Source: Leucobacter salsicius M1-8
Lineage (GTDB): Bacteria > Actinomycetota > Actinomycetes > Actinomycetales > Microbacteriaceae
Reading direction: 5' to 3'
Assembly (NCBI RefSeq): GCF_000350525.1
Contig: NZ_AOCN01000007.1
Location: forward strand, 62,001-126,000
DNA: 64,000 nucleotides
Positions 8,111-16,599 of this stretch are shown here, piece after piece. Below the pieces are notes generated by a model. It searched no databases and was not told where the DNA came from. It saw nothing but the letters and a program-made list of their open reading frames with translations. Both the position numbers and the translations under genes were made by a program. Each line of letters starts with the position of its first letter. The stretch's first letter is position 1.

Positions 8111-9577
8111 CTAACTGTGAGTCGGCAGGAGGTCTTCCTTCTTGCCTCGCACACAGATAGCAGCAACGACTCCGGCCAGCACGAGTGCGATACCCGCGGA
8201 GAGAAACACCGCACTATACCCCTGCGTCTGGGCCGCGAGTTCTGAATCTCCGAGTGCTGTGGCCGATGCAGTGGCAGAGCTCGCGGCCAGCGCGAACACG
8301 GACAGCCCGATAGAACCACCGATCTGCATCGCTACGTTGACCATTGCCGAAGCAGCTCCGGCATCCGAGGGTTCAACTCCGACAAGTGCGACGTTCTGCA
8401 GCGGCACGAGCGTAACTCCCACGCCCAGACCGATCAAAATCAGACCGGGCATGACCTGCGTGACATAGTTTCCATCAGCCGTGATGGAAACCATCCAGAA
8501 CATACCCACAGCGGCGATCAACGGCCCGAACACCATCATCGGGCGGGGCCCGGACACCGGCATCAACTTGGTCATAATAGGCACGACAAGGATGGTGATG
8601 GCGGTCATTACGACGCTGGCGAGGCCGGCTAGCAGCGGAGACATGCCCAGCACATTTTGGAGGTGGAAGGCCAGGTACATCGTTGTTCCGATGAGCACAG
8701 CTCCGACGACAGCCTGCACAAAGTACGCACCCGCGCGTACGCGATGAAGGATGACGCGCATGGGGAGCAGCGGATTCCGAGCACGGGTTTCAATGAACAC
8801 AAAGAGCGCAAGCAAGAGGACTCCCCCCGCCATGAATCCGATGGTGTCGACGCTCACCCAGCTTTCCTCGGCAAGAGTAAAGCTGTAGACGAGTGAGCCA
8901 AGCCCGAGCACGACGGCAATCGCGCCCAAGATATCGAGGCGCCCCTTCCCCTCAGCTTTGCTCTCCTCAAGCACGAAAGCCCCGATTCCCACCGAGATGA
9001 TCACGAAGATCAGGTTGACCAACAAGCACCAGCGCCAGCTTGTGAACTCGGTAAGGAAGCCGCCCAGCAGGAGCCCCACGGCCGCGCCGCTTCCAGCGAC
9101 TGCGCCGAATACGGCAAAAGCGATGTTCCGTTCGCGTCCGAAAGGAAAGGCTACAGTGAGCATTGCCAGGGCAGCGGGAGCCAGCAGCGCCGCGAAGAGC
9201 CCCTGCAGGCCGCGCGCCAGAATCAAGTCAGTACCGCTCTGCGCGAGGCCACCATACAACGAAGCGACGCCAAAACCGATCATGCCCAGCATGAAAGTGC
9301 GCTTGCGGCCCCACGTGTCGGCGATGCGTCCGCCCAGCAAGAGAAGCGCACCGAATACAAGCACATAGGAGGTGACCACCCACTGACGCTCAGTGTTGCT
9401 GAGCGTCAGTTCAACTTGCGCGGTGGGGAGTGCAATATTCACGATCGTGCCGTCAAGTACTACGACCAGCTGAGTGAGGGCAATGATTGCGAGAGCCCAC
9501 CAACGGCGAGGCTGCGCGGCTTGACGCGGAACCTCGATCGGGCTGGTTTCGGGCGGGGAGGCATGGGTAATCGTCAT
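8111..9577 (-). CDS. DHA2-family MFS drug efflux transporter (EmrB/QacA type)
   Basis: A 488-residue proton-driven exporter with about 14 hydrophobic segments. The family motifs are visible: LDGTIVNIALP in the first helix (DHA2 motif D1), GRIADTWGRKR (motif A) and GSGAAVGLLLGGFLTE (motif C of drug:proton antiporters). The frame extends to a TTG at 9595, but ATG 9577 has TGGAG six bases before it and is preferred. No regulator gene is adjacent. It is separated from clpC by that gene's terminator and from argA by a hairpin, so it is probably monocistronic. The substrate is unknown. Confidence 0.87.
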   Translation of the reverse strand: MTITHASPPETSPIEVPRQAAQPRRWWALAIIALTQLVVVLDGTIVNIALPTAQVELTLSNTERQWVVTSYVLVFGALLLLGGRIADTWGRKRTFMLGMIGFGVASLYGGLAQSGTDLILARGLQGLFAALLAPAALAMLTVAFPFGRERNIAFAVFGAVAGSGAAVGLLLGGFLTEFTSWRWCLLVNLIFVIISVGIGAFVLEESKAEGKGRLDILGAIAVVLGLGSLVYSFTLAEESWVSVDTIGFMAGGVLLLALFVFIETRARNPLLPMRVILHRVRAGAYFVQAVVGAVLIGTTMYLAFHLQNVLGMSPLLAGLASVVMTAITILVVPIMTKLMPVSGPRPMMVFGPLIAAVGMFWMVSITADGNYVTQVMPGLILIGLGVGVTLVPLQNVALVGVEPSDAGAASAMVNVAMQIGGSIGLSVFALAASSATASATALGDSELAAQTQGYSAVFLSAGIALVLAGVVAAICVRGKKEDLLPTHS

Positions 9578-9739
9578 GATTTCTCCAGAACTCAATGTGA
9601 ATTGATGCTGGAGGTTTCAAGCCTCGGACCAGTGCGCTGGGTGCTTACCCGTGTCACTAACCGCTCCACGTTACTGCCGCGGACAGGTACACCAGCGTAT
9701 CACAGCGTTGGCGCGTCACCGCATTACAGGGATAGACAA

Positions 9740-9779
9740 ACGCTCCGGGCCCCCAGCAATTGCTGAGGGCCCGGAGCGT
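9740..9779 (-). terminator. clpC terminator
   Basis: Thirteen-base perfect arms (9740-9752 and 9767-9779) with an inner palindrome CAGCAATTGCTG, lying 18 bases beyond the clpC stop. GC-rich stem, no T tract. Confidence 0.75.
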
Positions 9780-9796
9780 CGTACAACGGGGAACTT

Positions 9797-12322
9797 TTAT
9801 TCGACCGTATCGGGGGTAGCCGCTGCAGAGGCGATGCTTGCCGCCGAGGTGGCCGACGTCTCGCCGTGCGCCTTCTCGGTGCCGCGATCGGTCTCGAACG
9901 TGAACTTGCCATCCACGAAGTCGACCTTAACCAGGTCACCCGCGAGCAGCTCGGCACCCAGGATCTTCTCCGACAGCATGTCCTCGATCTCACGCTGGAT
10001 CGCGCGGCGCAGCGGCCGTGCACCCAGTGCGGGATCGTAGCCCAGATCGGCGAGTCGCTCGCGAGCGGGCTGCGACATCTCGATGCCCATGTCGCGATCG
10101 AGCAGACGGTCCTTGAGCTGCTTCACGAACAGGTCGACGATCTGGAGAATCTCGGCCTTCGACAGCTGCGGGAACACGATCGTGTCGTCGACGCGGTTGA
10201 GGAACTCGGGCTTGAAGTGCTTCTTCAGCTCCTCGTTGACCTTGCCCTTCATCGACTCGTAGCCGATCGAGGAGTCACCCTCGATCTGGAAGCCCACGGG
10301 ACCACCGGCGATGGCCGACGAACCGAGGTTCGTGGTCATGATGATGACGGTGTTCTTAAAGTCGATGACGCGGCCCTGGCCGTCGGTGAGACGGCCCTCT
10401 TCGAGCACCTGCAGCAGCGAGTTGAAGATGTCGGGGTGAGCCTTCTCGATCTCGTCAAAGAGCACGACCGAGAACGGCTTGCGGCGCACGCGCTCGGTGA
10501 GCTGGCCTCCCTCTTCGAAGCCGACGAACCCGGGAGGGGCACCGAAGAGGCGCGAAACGGTGTGCTTCTCGCCGTACTCCGACATGTCGAGCGAGATCAG
10601 CGCATCCTCGTCATCGAACAGGAACTCAGCCAGGGCCTTCGCGAGCTCGGTCTTGCCGACACCCGTGGGGCCGGCGAAGATGAACGAGCCCGAGGGACGC
10701 TTCGGGTCCTTGAGCCCTGCGCGCTGGCGCCGGATCGTCTTGGCAAGGGCCGAAATGGCCTCGTTCTGACCGATCACGCGCTGGTGCAGTGCCTCTTCCA
10801 TGAAGCGGAGACGGCTTGTCTCCTCTTCCGTGAGCTTGAAGACGGGGATGCCCGTGGCCTGCGCAAGCACCTCCGCGATCAGCCCCTCGTCGACCTCGGC
10901 CTTAGTAACCACGTCACCCGAGCGCCACTGCTTCTCGAGGCGCAGGCGCTCCGCAATCAGCTTCTTCTCTTCGTCGCGCTTGTTGGCGGCAAGTTCGAAG
11001 TCCTGGCCTTCGATGGCCTTTTCCTTGTCGGCGCGCACGACGGCGATCTTCTCGTCGAATTCGCGCAGCTCGGGCGGGCTCGACAGGATCGACAGGCGCA
11101 GGCGAGCGCCGGCCTCATCGATCAGGTCGATGGCCTTGTCGGGCAGGAAGCGATCCTGCACGTAGCGAGCGGCAAGGTTCACCGCGGCGACGATGGCGCC
11201 ATCAGTGATCGACACCTTATGGTGCGCCTCGTAGCGGTCGCGCAGCCCCTTCAGGATGTTGATCGAGTGGGGAATCGACGGCTCAGCAACCTGGATCGGC
11301 TGGAAGCGGCGTTCAAGCGCGGCATCCTTCTCGAAGTGCTTGCGGTACTCGTCGAGCGTCGTCGCACCAATGGTCTGCAGCTCGCCACGCGCAAGCATGG
11401 GCTTCAGAATATTGGCGGCGTCGATTGCGCCCTCGGCAGCACCGGCACCCACGAGCGTGTGGATCTCATCGATGAAGATGATGATGTCACCGCGGTTGCG
11501 GATCTCCTTGGTGACCTTCTTGAGGCGTTCCTCAAAGTCACCGCGGTAGCGGCTACCGGCGATCATTGAGCCGAGGTCAAGCATGTAGACCTGCTTGTCC
11601 TTCAGCGTCTCGGGCACCTCGCCGCGCACGATGGCCTGCGCGAGCCCCTCGACGACGGCCGTCTTGCCAACGCCTGGCTCACCGATCAGCACGGGGTTGT
11701 TCTTGGAGCGGCGCGAGAGGATCTGCATGACCCGCTCGACCTCCTTCTCGCGCCCAATGACCGGGTCGAGCTTACCGTCGCGGGCAGCCTGGGTCAGGTT
11801 GGTGCCGAAGTTGTCGAGCACCTGCGAACCCTTGGACTCGCTCTGCTGCTCGGGAGCGCCAACCGTCGCGCTCTCCTTGCCGGCCTGGTAGCCAGACAGC
11901 AGCTGAATCACCGTCTGGCGCACGCGGTTCAGGTCAGCCCCGAGCTTCACGAGCACCTGGGCTGCGACACCCTCGCCCTCGCGAATCAGGCCAAGCAGGA
12001 TGTGCTCCGTGCCGATGTAGTTGTGTCCCAGCTGCAGCGCCTCGCGCAGGCTGAGCTCGAGCACCTTCTTGGCGCGCGGCGTGAACGGGATGTGACCCGC
12101 GGGCGGCTGCTGGCCGGTGCCGATGATGTCGGTCACCTGCGCGCGAACGGCGTCCAGTGAAATATCAAGCTGCTCAAGCGCCTTTGCAGCGACGCCCTCA
12201 CCCTCATGAATGAGGCCGAGCAGAATGTGCTCCGTGCCGATGTAGTTGTGGTTGAGCATCTTCGCCTCTTCTTGGGCGAGCACAACCACGCGGCGAGCGC
12301 GATCGGTGAATCTCTCGAACAT
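9797..12322 (-). CDS. clpC: ATP-dependent Clp protease ATP-binding subunit ClpC
   Basis: An 841-residue AAA+ unfoldase that feeds substrates to ClpP in protein quality control and regulated proteolysis. It has two N-terminal Clp-N repeats (each with [13 protein letters not shown]), AAA module 1 with [13 protein letters not shown] and Walker [14 protein letters not shown], a UVR-like middle region ([14 protein letters not shown]) that marks ClpC rather than ClpA or ClpB, and AAA module 2 with [16 protein letters not shown]. The ClpP-docking loop lies in the second module. ATG 12322 has GGAGGAG four bases upstream, and the protein then begins [20 protein letters not shown] as usual. Upstream in-frame sequence to 12451 is not credible. 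It is single-gene and divergent from the DUF2975 operon. Confidence 0.97.
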   Translation of the reverse strand: MFERFTDRARRVVVLAQEEAKMLNHNYIGTEHILLGLIHEGEGVAAKALEQLDISLDAVRAQVTDIIGTGQQPPAGHIPFTPRAKKVLELSLREALQLGHNYIGTEHILLGLIREGEGVAAQVLVKLGADLNRVRQTVIQLLSGYQAGKESATVGAPEQQSESKGSQVLDNFGTNLTQAARDGKLDPVIGREKEVERVMQILSRRSKNNPVLIGEPGVGKTAVVEGLAQAIVRGEVPETLKDKQVYMLDLGSMIAGSRYRGDFEERLKKVTKEIRNRGDIIIFIDEIHTLVGAGAAEGAIDAANILKPMLARGELQTIGATTLDEYRKHFEKDAALERRFQPIQVAEPSIPHSINILKGLRDRYEAHHKVSITDGAIVAAVNLAARYVQDRFLPDKAIDLIDEAGARLRLSILSSPPELREFDEKIAVVRADKEKAIEGQDFELAANKRDEEKKLIAERLRLEKQWRSGDVVTKAEVDEGLIAEVLAQATGIPVFKLTEEETSRLRFMEEALHQRVIGQNEAISALAKTIRRQRAGLKDPKRPSGSFIFAGPTGVGKTELAKALAEFLFDDEDALISLDMSEYGEKHTVSRLFGAPPGFVGFEEGGQLTERVRRKPFSVVLFDEIEKAHPDIFNSLLQVLEEGRLTDGQGRVIDFKNTVIIMTTNLGSSAIAGGPVGFQIEGDSSIGYESMKGKVNEELKKHFKPEFLNRVDDTIVFPQLSKAEILQIVDLFVKQLKDRLLDRDMGIEMSQPARERLADLGYDPALGARPLRRAIQREIEDMLSEKILGAELLAGDLVKVDFVDGKFTFETDRGTEKAHGETSATSAASIASAAATPDTVE

Positions 12323-12435
12323 CTGTCTCCTCCTCGGGCTGGGGTCGCGTCGTCGGTGCGGCGCCAACCGATGTGTCCAGATTACGGGCTGCAGCCTTAC
12401 ATTTGGGGCGTGTTCGTGCTGGGCGTAACGGGTGC

Positions 12436-12465
12436 TTGACAGCGCACCCACACAGGGAATATTTT
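12436..12465 (+). promoter_or_regulatory. promoter of the DUF2975/Xre operon
   Basis: TTGACA at 12436-12441 and TATTTT at 12460-12465 with an 18-base spacer. The predicted transcript start falls inside the palindrome cluster that follows. Confidence 0.5.
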
Positions 12466-12496
12466 ATCGATTAACGATAATATCGATAATCGATAA
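12464..12496 (+). promoter_or_regulatory. clustered palindromic operators upstream of the DUF2975 operon
   Basis: An AT-rich 33-base stretch holds two inverted repeats: TTATCG-N5-CGATAA (12464-12480) and TATCGAT-A-ATCGATA (12481-12495). They overlap the predicted transcription start and run into the Shine-Dalgarno AAGGAG of the first gene. The Xre protein encoded at the end of the operon is the natural candidate to bind here and repress its own synthesis. Confidence 0.6.
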
Positions 12497-12505
12497 GGAG
12501 CGCTC

Positions 12506-13132
12506 ATGTTGGACGTCCTGGATTCTGCCCCACCCGCACACCGTCTCTCCCGCGGTGACCGCGGCGCCTTGTGGGCATTCATCATTGCAGGCATCGCCCT
12601 CGCCACTACGACCGCGGTATTCGCCGCGATCCGGATCTCATCACTCCTGGGCCCGGGCCCCACCCCGATCGAGATCGAGTTTGCGGGCCTCCCCGCGAAG
12701 GCCGCGGCAGGAACGAGCACACTGTCGTTCGAAGTCACCTCCGCAACGCTTCTGGCGTCCGAGCTCTCGCCTGTCGCGCTTGTCACTGGCATCTCAGCGC
12801 CGGTGCTCTTGACACTGGTGACTGCGACCATTGCCGTCTGCTTGATTGCACTCGCGGCGTCACTAATTCGCGGTCAGATCTTCAGCAAGCGCAACTCGCG
12901 CCTCGTGGTTACTGCGGGCCTCACTGGCCTCATCGGGTTCGTAGCCGTCAATTTACTCAATACCGTGCTCGCAAACGACGTACTCTTTGGGGCTACCGGT
13001 GGGCAGAGCAGCTACATGGTGTTGAGCTTTGAACCCGGCACCTATCTCCTCTCGGCGTTCGTGATCGCACTCGTGAGCTCAGTGTTTGTTATCGGCGAGC
13101 GCATGCAGCGCGATACGGAGGGACTCGTATGA
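12506..13132 (+). CDS. DUF2975-like membrane protein, first of a tandem pair
   Basis: A 208-residue protein with four predicted membrane helices (about residues 22-44, 98-120, 132-152 and 172-194) and an extracytoplasmic segment between the first two. The end GERMQRDTEGLV matches the DUF2975 signature in which the last helix is followed by a short charged tail ending in a D-x-GL(V/I). These proteins are typically encoded with a small Xre-type regulator (Bacillus YoaS/YozG pattern). AAGGAG precedes the ATG by about six bases. Its stop overlaps the next start by four bases. The molecular function of the family is not known; a membrane sensor or anti-regulator is a guess. Confidence 0.75.
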   Translation: MLDVLDSAPPAHRLSRGDRGALWAFIIAGIALATTTAVFAAIRISSLLGPGPTPIEIEFAGLPAKAAAGTSTLSFEVTSATLLASELSPVALVTGISAPVLLTLVTATIAVCLIALAASLIRGQIFSKRNSRLVVTAGLTGLIGFVAVNLLNTVLANDVLFGATGGQSSYMVLSFEPGTYLLSAFVIALVSSVFVIGERMQRDTEGLV

Positions 13133-13779
13133 ACACCCAGCTGCCCGTAGAGTCGGGCCCAGGCAAGATACGCGCCGATGCCATCGCCATCTTCGCGCTC
13201 GGGGTTGCCGCTATCGCCTCGGTCATTGCCCTGGCGGTGCGGACCTTTGCCCAGACATTTTCACCTGATGGCGTCGTGTGGCAGCTGCCAATCGAACGGC
13301 AAGCAGGCACGGCCGCAGGCCTCGCGTTGTACTCCAGCGATGGCCCCGCCACCGCCAAACCGGTGAGCGGATCGTTCACACACATGCAGGTCCTTGTACC
13401 CAATCTCAATACGGTGTCAACGGTGTGCCTGGGAGCTGCCATCGCGCTCGCCGCGCTCGCGATACTGGCCGTGATCGCGAGCACAGTACGGGTCGCCTGG
13501 CTGTTTCAGCAGGGACGGTTCTTCACCCTTGCGACGAGCCGTGCAATTCGCACCCTGAACTGGGCGCTGCTCGCCGGGGGTCTGGGTGCCTACATCTGCT
13601 GGAAGTTGGGTGCGAACGGCGTCGAAGCGGCGCTCAACGTGCGCGTCGCCGATACGGGCGCCGTCGAGTGGTGGGGTTGGTACGTCATCGCATTGTTTAC
13701 GGTCACCTCGCTCGGCCTGATCGATATCGCGCTGCGCCGGGCGATCCGGCTACAGCATGACGCAGAGGGGCTGATCTAG
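13129..13779 (+). CDS. DUF2975 membrane protein, second of a tandem pair
   Basis: A 216-residue paralogue-like partner of the preceding protein with the same plan: a first helix (about 17-38), a large outside loop, three more helices and the tail AIRLQHDAEGLI. LFQQGRFFTLATSRAIRTLNW is the conserved 'G.FF...n...l' region of DUF2975. The ATG overlaps the previous stop by four bases. The last base of its stop codon is the first base of the GTG start of the Xre gene, so the three proteins are translationally coupled. Divergence between the two membrane proteins is high, which fits a heteromer rather than a recent duplication. Confidence 0.8.
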   Translation: MNTQLPVESGPGKIRADAIAIFALGVAAIASVIALAVRTFAQTFSPDGVVWQLPIERQAGTAAGLALYSSDGPATAKPVSGSFTHMQVLVPNLNTVSTVCLGAAIALAALAILAVIASTVRVAWLFQQGRFFTLATSRAIRTLNWALLAGGLGAYICWKLGANGVEAALNVRVADTGAVEWWGWYVIALFTVTSLGLIDIALRRAIRLQHDAEGLI

Positions 13780-14000
13780 TGGTCGCCGAAGACGGCCACG
13801 CGATCCGGTGTCGCTTGGATGAGCTGCTCGCCGAGCGCAGCATGACCCTCACTGAGCTCAGTGAGCGGGTGGGAGTGAGCATCGTGAATCTGTCGGTGTT
13901 GAAGAATGATCGCGCAAAGGCGATCAGATTCTCAACGCTCACCGCGATCTGCAAGGTGCTTGGCTGCGAAGTGGGTGAGCTACTCGTCGTCGCACGGTAA
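13779..14000 (+). CDS. small Xre-family (YozG-type) DNA-binding protein
   Basis: A 73-residue helix-turn-helix protein: LDELLAERSMTLTELSERVGVSIVNLSVLKNDRAKAIRF covers helices 1-4, and FSTLTAICKVLGCEVGELL is the typical end of the YozG/Cro-C1 group. It consists of essentially only the DNA-binding domain. It starts at GTG 13779, sharing a base with the previous stop codon. As the last gene of the DUF2975 operon it probably binds the palindromes at 12464-12496, with the membrane proteins modulating it; that model is an inference. Confidence 0.85.
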   Translation: MVAEDGHAIRCRLDELLAERSMTLTELSERVGVSIVNLSVLKNDRAKAIRFSTLTAICKVLGCEVGELLVVAR

Positions 14001-14009
14001 CCCCCGCGT

Positions 14010-14049
14010 TACCGTGAGGCCAACTGCGGGTTCCCCGCTATTCACGGTA
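14010..14049. repeat. inverted repeat between the Xre gene and the RpiR gene
   Basis: TACCGTGA at 14010-14017 and its exact complement TCACGGTA at 14042-14049 are separated by 24 bases. It may terminate the DUF2975 operon, or be an operator for the RpiR gene, whose GTG start is only 18 bases further. Confidence 0.45.
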
Positions 14050-14067
14050 GCGACCTAGCGTGACAAC

Positions 14068-14919
14068 GTGACCGACGCCTTCGCAAGCTCTGCAACCTCC
14101 CGCATTCGCGCCCTCGAGGCCACACTCGGCCCGAGTGAGGGGGCGGTCGCACGCGCGATACTCGCTCACCACCCCGAGGTGCCACAGTGGTCGACGCAGG
14201 AGCTGGCCGTGGTCGCCGGTACCTCGACCGCGACAGTGATTCGCGCGGCCCAGCGCCTCGGATTTCGAGGATTCCAGCATCTACGCCTCGAACTCGCGCG
14301 TGAGGGCTCGCCTCAGGGCACGACTGCCTTGCAGGGCGGCGACCACATCGATGAGCTCTTTGCCAGTGCCAGCGCGGCGCTCGATGTGAGTCGTCAAGCC
14401 ATCGACCGCGCGACGCTGGCCGCGGCAGCCGCAGCCCTGGCTGACGCACGCCGTGTCGTCTTCGCTGCGAATGGGTTCTCAGCCCCGCCACTTCAGGATG
14501 CCGCAATGCGCTTCGCGACGATCGGGCGCCCCGTCGAGGCGCCGCTCGACATTCTCGCGCAGCAGTTTGCGACGCACACACTCGGCCCGGGTGATGTCTG
14601 TCTCGCGCTCAGCCATTCGGGCGCGAACGCACACACGCTAGCCGCGTGCCGGGCGGCTGCACAGCGTGGTGCCCGCGTGATCGCGCTCTGCAGCTTTGCC
14701 CGCACCCCGCTCTCTGACATCGCAGATCTCACAATCTCGACCGGCGCTTCGGGGCCCCAGCACACGGTCGACCCATTTTTCATTCGACTCGGGCACTCGG
14801 TGCTCCTCCAGGCGCTCGTCGCCGAGCTTGCCCAGCGGAGCTCGCCAGCGCAGCAGTTGGAGATGCGGGAGGTCGTCGCCGACGCACTCACGGACGTGCC
14901 TGTCCCCACCCGCCGATAG
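14068..14919 (+). CDS. MurR/RpiR family transcriptional regulator
   Basis: A 283-residue regulator. Residues 1-77 form the RpiR winged helix-turn-helix (STQELAVVAGTSTATVIRAA is the recognition region). Residues about 115-245 form a SIS domain that binds phosphorylated sugars (ALSHSGANAHTL is the phosphosugar loop). The SIS domain implies a phosphosugar-like effector. It starts at GTG 14068 without a clear ribosome site; TAGCGT six bases upstream could be a -10 box, so translation may be leaderless. It precedes, on the same strand, two phosphatases, an ABC importer and a third phosphatase (15073-21000), which it probably controls. Confidence 0.9.
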   Translation: MTDAFASSATSRIRALEATLGPSEGAVARAILAHHPEVPQWSTQELAVVAGTSTATVIRAAQRLGFRGFQHLRLELAREGSPQGTTALQGGDHIDELFASASAALDVSRQAIDRATLAAAAAALADARRVVFAANGFSAPPLQDAAMRFATIGRPVEAPLDILAQQFATHTLGPGDVCLALSHSGANAHTLAACRAAAQRGARVIALCSFARTPLSDIADLTISTGASGPQHTVDPFFIRLGHSVLLQALVAELAQRSSPAQQLEMREVVADALTDVPVPTRR

Positions 14920-15001
14920 GCCAAATTCAATCTTTGCGCGAACGACACATCAAATTCTGAGTTCGTTTACCGGCCCGACACGTCCATCCTCGAGGCTACA
15001 A

Positions 15002-15041
15002 ATGTAATCGCGTTTCACCTCGGATGTAACCGTCGAAACGC
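15002..15041 (+). promoter_or_regulatory. candidate RpiR operator before the phosphatase/importer operon
   Basis: The 153-base gap after the regulator contains direct repeats ATGTAATCG (15002-15010) and ATGTAACCG (15024-15032), spaced 22 bases or two helical turns. Overlapping them is an inverted repeat GCGTTTC (15010-15016) / GAAACGC (15035-15041). This position, about 30-70 bases before the first phosphatase, suits a regulatory site. Confidence 0.5.
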
Positions 15042-15072
15042 ACACTTCACATGTGTATCGAAAGGCAGAGCC

Positions 15073-15744
15073 GTGCACACCATCGTTTCCGTCGAAGGCA
15101 GTTACAACGCGCGCACCATTGGCACAAAGCACATGCCCTGGCTCGTACGCACCGCAGCGCTTGACGAGCTCACCGCCGACGGCGAGCGCACCCTGCGTGC
15201 CCAGGGCGTCGATCTCATCATCGATCTACGTGAGCCGTCCGAGCAACGCACCCGGCGGCACGGCATCCCTGTTTCCTCGGTACCGCTGTATGGCGAGCTG
15301 CCCCCTGCCCACGGCACCATTCATGAGATTTATGCGGGGCTGGTGCGCGACCGCGGTTCCCAGATCGCCGCCGCTGTCTCGGCAATTGCAGCGCACCCGG
15401 GTACCGCAGCGGTGCACTGTACCGCGGGCAAAGACCGCACCGGAATCGTGGTGGCCCTCGCACGCCTCGTTGCCGGCGATTCCCGTACCGAGATCCTCGC
15501 CGACTACGTGCTGTCGGGCAACACGGTGCGCCCGGCGCGTGCCGCGATCGTCACCGACCAGCTTGACTCACTCGGGCTTGAGGGGGCGGTGCGTGCGGCG
15601 GCCGAGGAACTACATCTCGACAGCCCGTCCGCCGCGCTCGCTGGCGCACTCGAACTCGTGAACGAACTCGGGGGTCCCATCGCCTATCTGCTCGACAATG
15701 GCATGTCTGTCGCGCATCTTCGGTCGCTGGCGGAGCGGGCATGA
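15073..15744 (+). CDS. tyrosine-phosphatase-fold phosphatase with HCxxGKDRTG loop
   Basis: A 223-residue cysteine phosphatase. The P-loop HCTAGKDRTG (Cys116, Arg122) includes the Lys-Asp pair seen in MptpB/LipA-type atypical phosphatases and in phosphoinositide phosphatases, rather than the usual protein-tyrosine-phosphatase loop. DLREPSEQ (about residues 51-58) is the conserved N-terminal region of this family. There is no signal peptide, so it acts in the cytoplasm. It starts at GTG 15073 with AAAGG about seven bases upstream. Its stop overlaps the next start by four bases. With the linked importer it may release phosphate from an imported phospho-compound such as an inositol phosphate; a protein substrate cannot be excluded. 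Confidence 0.85.
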   Translation: MHTIVSVEGSYNARTIGTKHMPWLVRTAALDELTADGERTLRAQGVDLIIDLREPSEQRTRRHGIPVSSVPLYGELPPAHGTIHEIYAGLVRDRGSQIAAAVSAIAAHPGTAAVHCTAGKDRTGIVVALARLVAGDSRTEILADYVLSGNTVRPARAAIVTDQLDSLGLEGAVRAAAEELHLDSPSAALAGALELVNELGGPIAYLLDNGMSVAHLRSLAERA

Positions 15745-16535
15745 GCCGGGCTAGCGGGCGATTCACGGTGCTGCATCTCAGCGACGTCCACGCCACCGAA
15801 TCGGGGTTGCTCTACGGTGCTGTGAACGGGCTCGAGCAGCTCGAACGCGTGGGCGCATACGCCCGGGCAACTGGCATCACCCCCGAGGCCGTGATCGTCA
15901 CAGGTGACCTGATTCAGCGTGGCAACGCCGGCGCCTACGCCGCGGTGGACGTGGCCTGTCGCGAGCTCGAGGCAGCAGTCGGGGCCCCTGTCTTCACGGT
16001 GCTCGGCAATCACGATAGCCCGGTACACGCGCGGGCCTTGCGCCACCATAATCTGAACCACTACGGAGTGCACTTCGTTGACGGCTACCGCATCATCCGG
16101 CTGGACTCGCACGCAGGGCGGCTCGATGCCACCCAGCTGGACTGGTTGGGCGAGACTCTTGCTTCGCCGTCCCCGCGCGGCACAATCATCGCCCTGCATC
16201 ACCCGCCGCTCGGTTCTCCCATGCCTGTGCTCAGCAAACAAGGGTTGGCGGATGCCAGTGCGCTGCTCGATGTCCTCGAGGGTTCAGATACGCGAGCGAT
16301 TCTCGCCGGGCATTTTCACCACGTGCTCACCGCGTCGGTGCACAAGATCCCAGTGTTCGTCGGTCCATCGCTCGCCTACCACCAGATCATGAACGCAGGG
16401 CCTGCAGCGGTCGCGGGCCATGCCGCCCCCATGTTCTCGCTGGTGCAGTTCACCGATACCGATGTGAGCGCGTCAACGATCGCTCTCACAGCGCCAGAGC
16501 CGCTGTTCACCCAGCCCATCTCTCGCGTGCCATAG
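15741..16535 (+). CDS. calcineurin-like metallophosphoesterase (CpdA/GpdQ type)
   Basis: A 264-residue two-metal phosphoesterase with the complete motif set: LSDVH, VTGDLIQRG, LGNHDSP, LHHPP and GHFHHV. Class III members of this fold hydrolyse phosphodiesters (cyclic AMP, glycerophosphodiesters) or monoesters. It lacks a signal peptide and is cytoplasmic. It is translationally coupled to the upstream phosphatase (4-base overlap) and followed after 64 bases by the importer's binding-protein gene. A stepwise model, in which this enzyme cuts an imported diester and the other phosphatases remove the remaining phosphate, is inference. Confidence 0.88.
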   Translation: MSRASGRFTVLHLSDVHATESGLLYGAVNGLEQLERVGAYARATGITPEAVIVTGDLIQRGNAGAYAAVDVACRELEAAVGAPVFTVLGNHDSPVHARALRHHNLNHYGVHFVDGYRIIRLDSHAGRLDATQLDWLGETLASPSPRGTIIALHHPPLGSPMPVLSKQGLADASALLDVLEGSDTRAILAGHFHHVLTASVHKIPVFVGPSLAYHQIMNAGPAAVAGHAAPMFSLVQFTDTDVSASTIALTAPEPLFTQPISRVP

Positions 16536-16599
16536 CCCACGCGTCTCAGGTCCTCCCCCTTCCAATTTCGCACTACCCAACACATACAGAAAGCAGACC

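Noticed and set aside
9866-11569. Long plus-strand open frame opposite clpC
   Set aside because: The clpC frame is beyond doubt; the antisense frame has no recognisable domain and no ribosome site.
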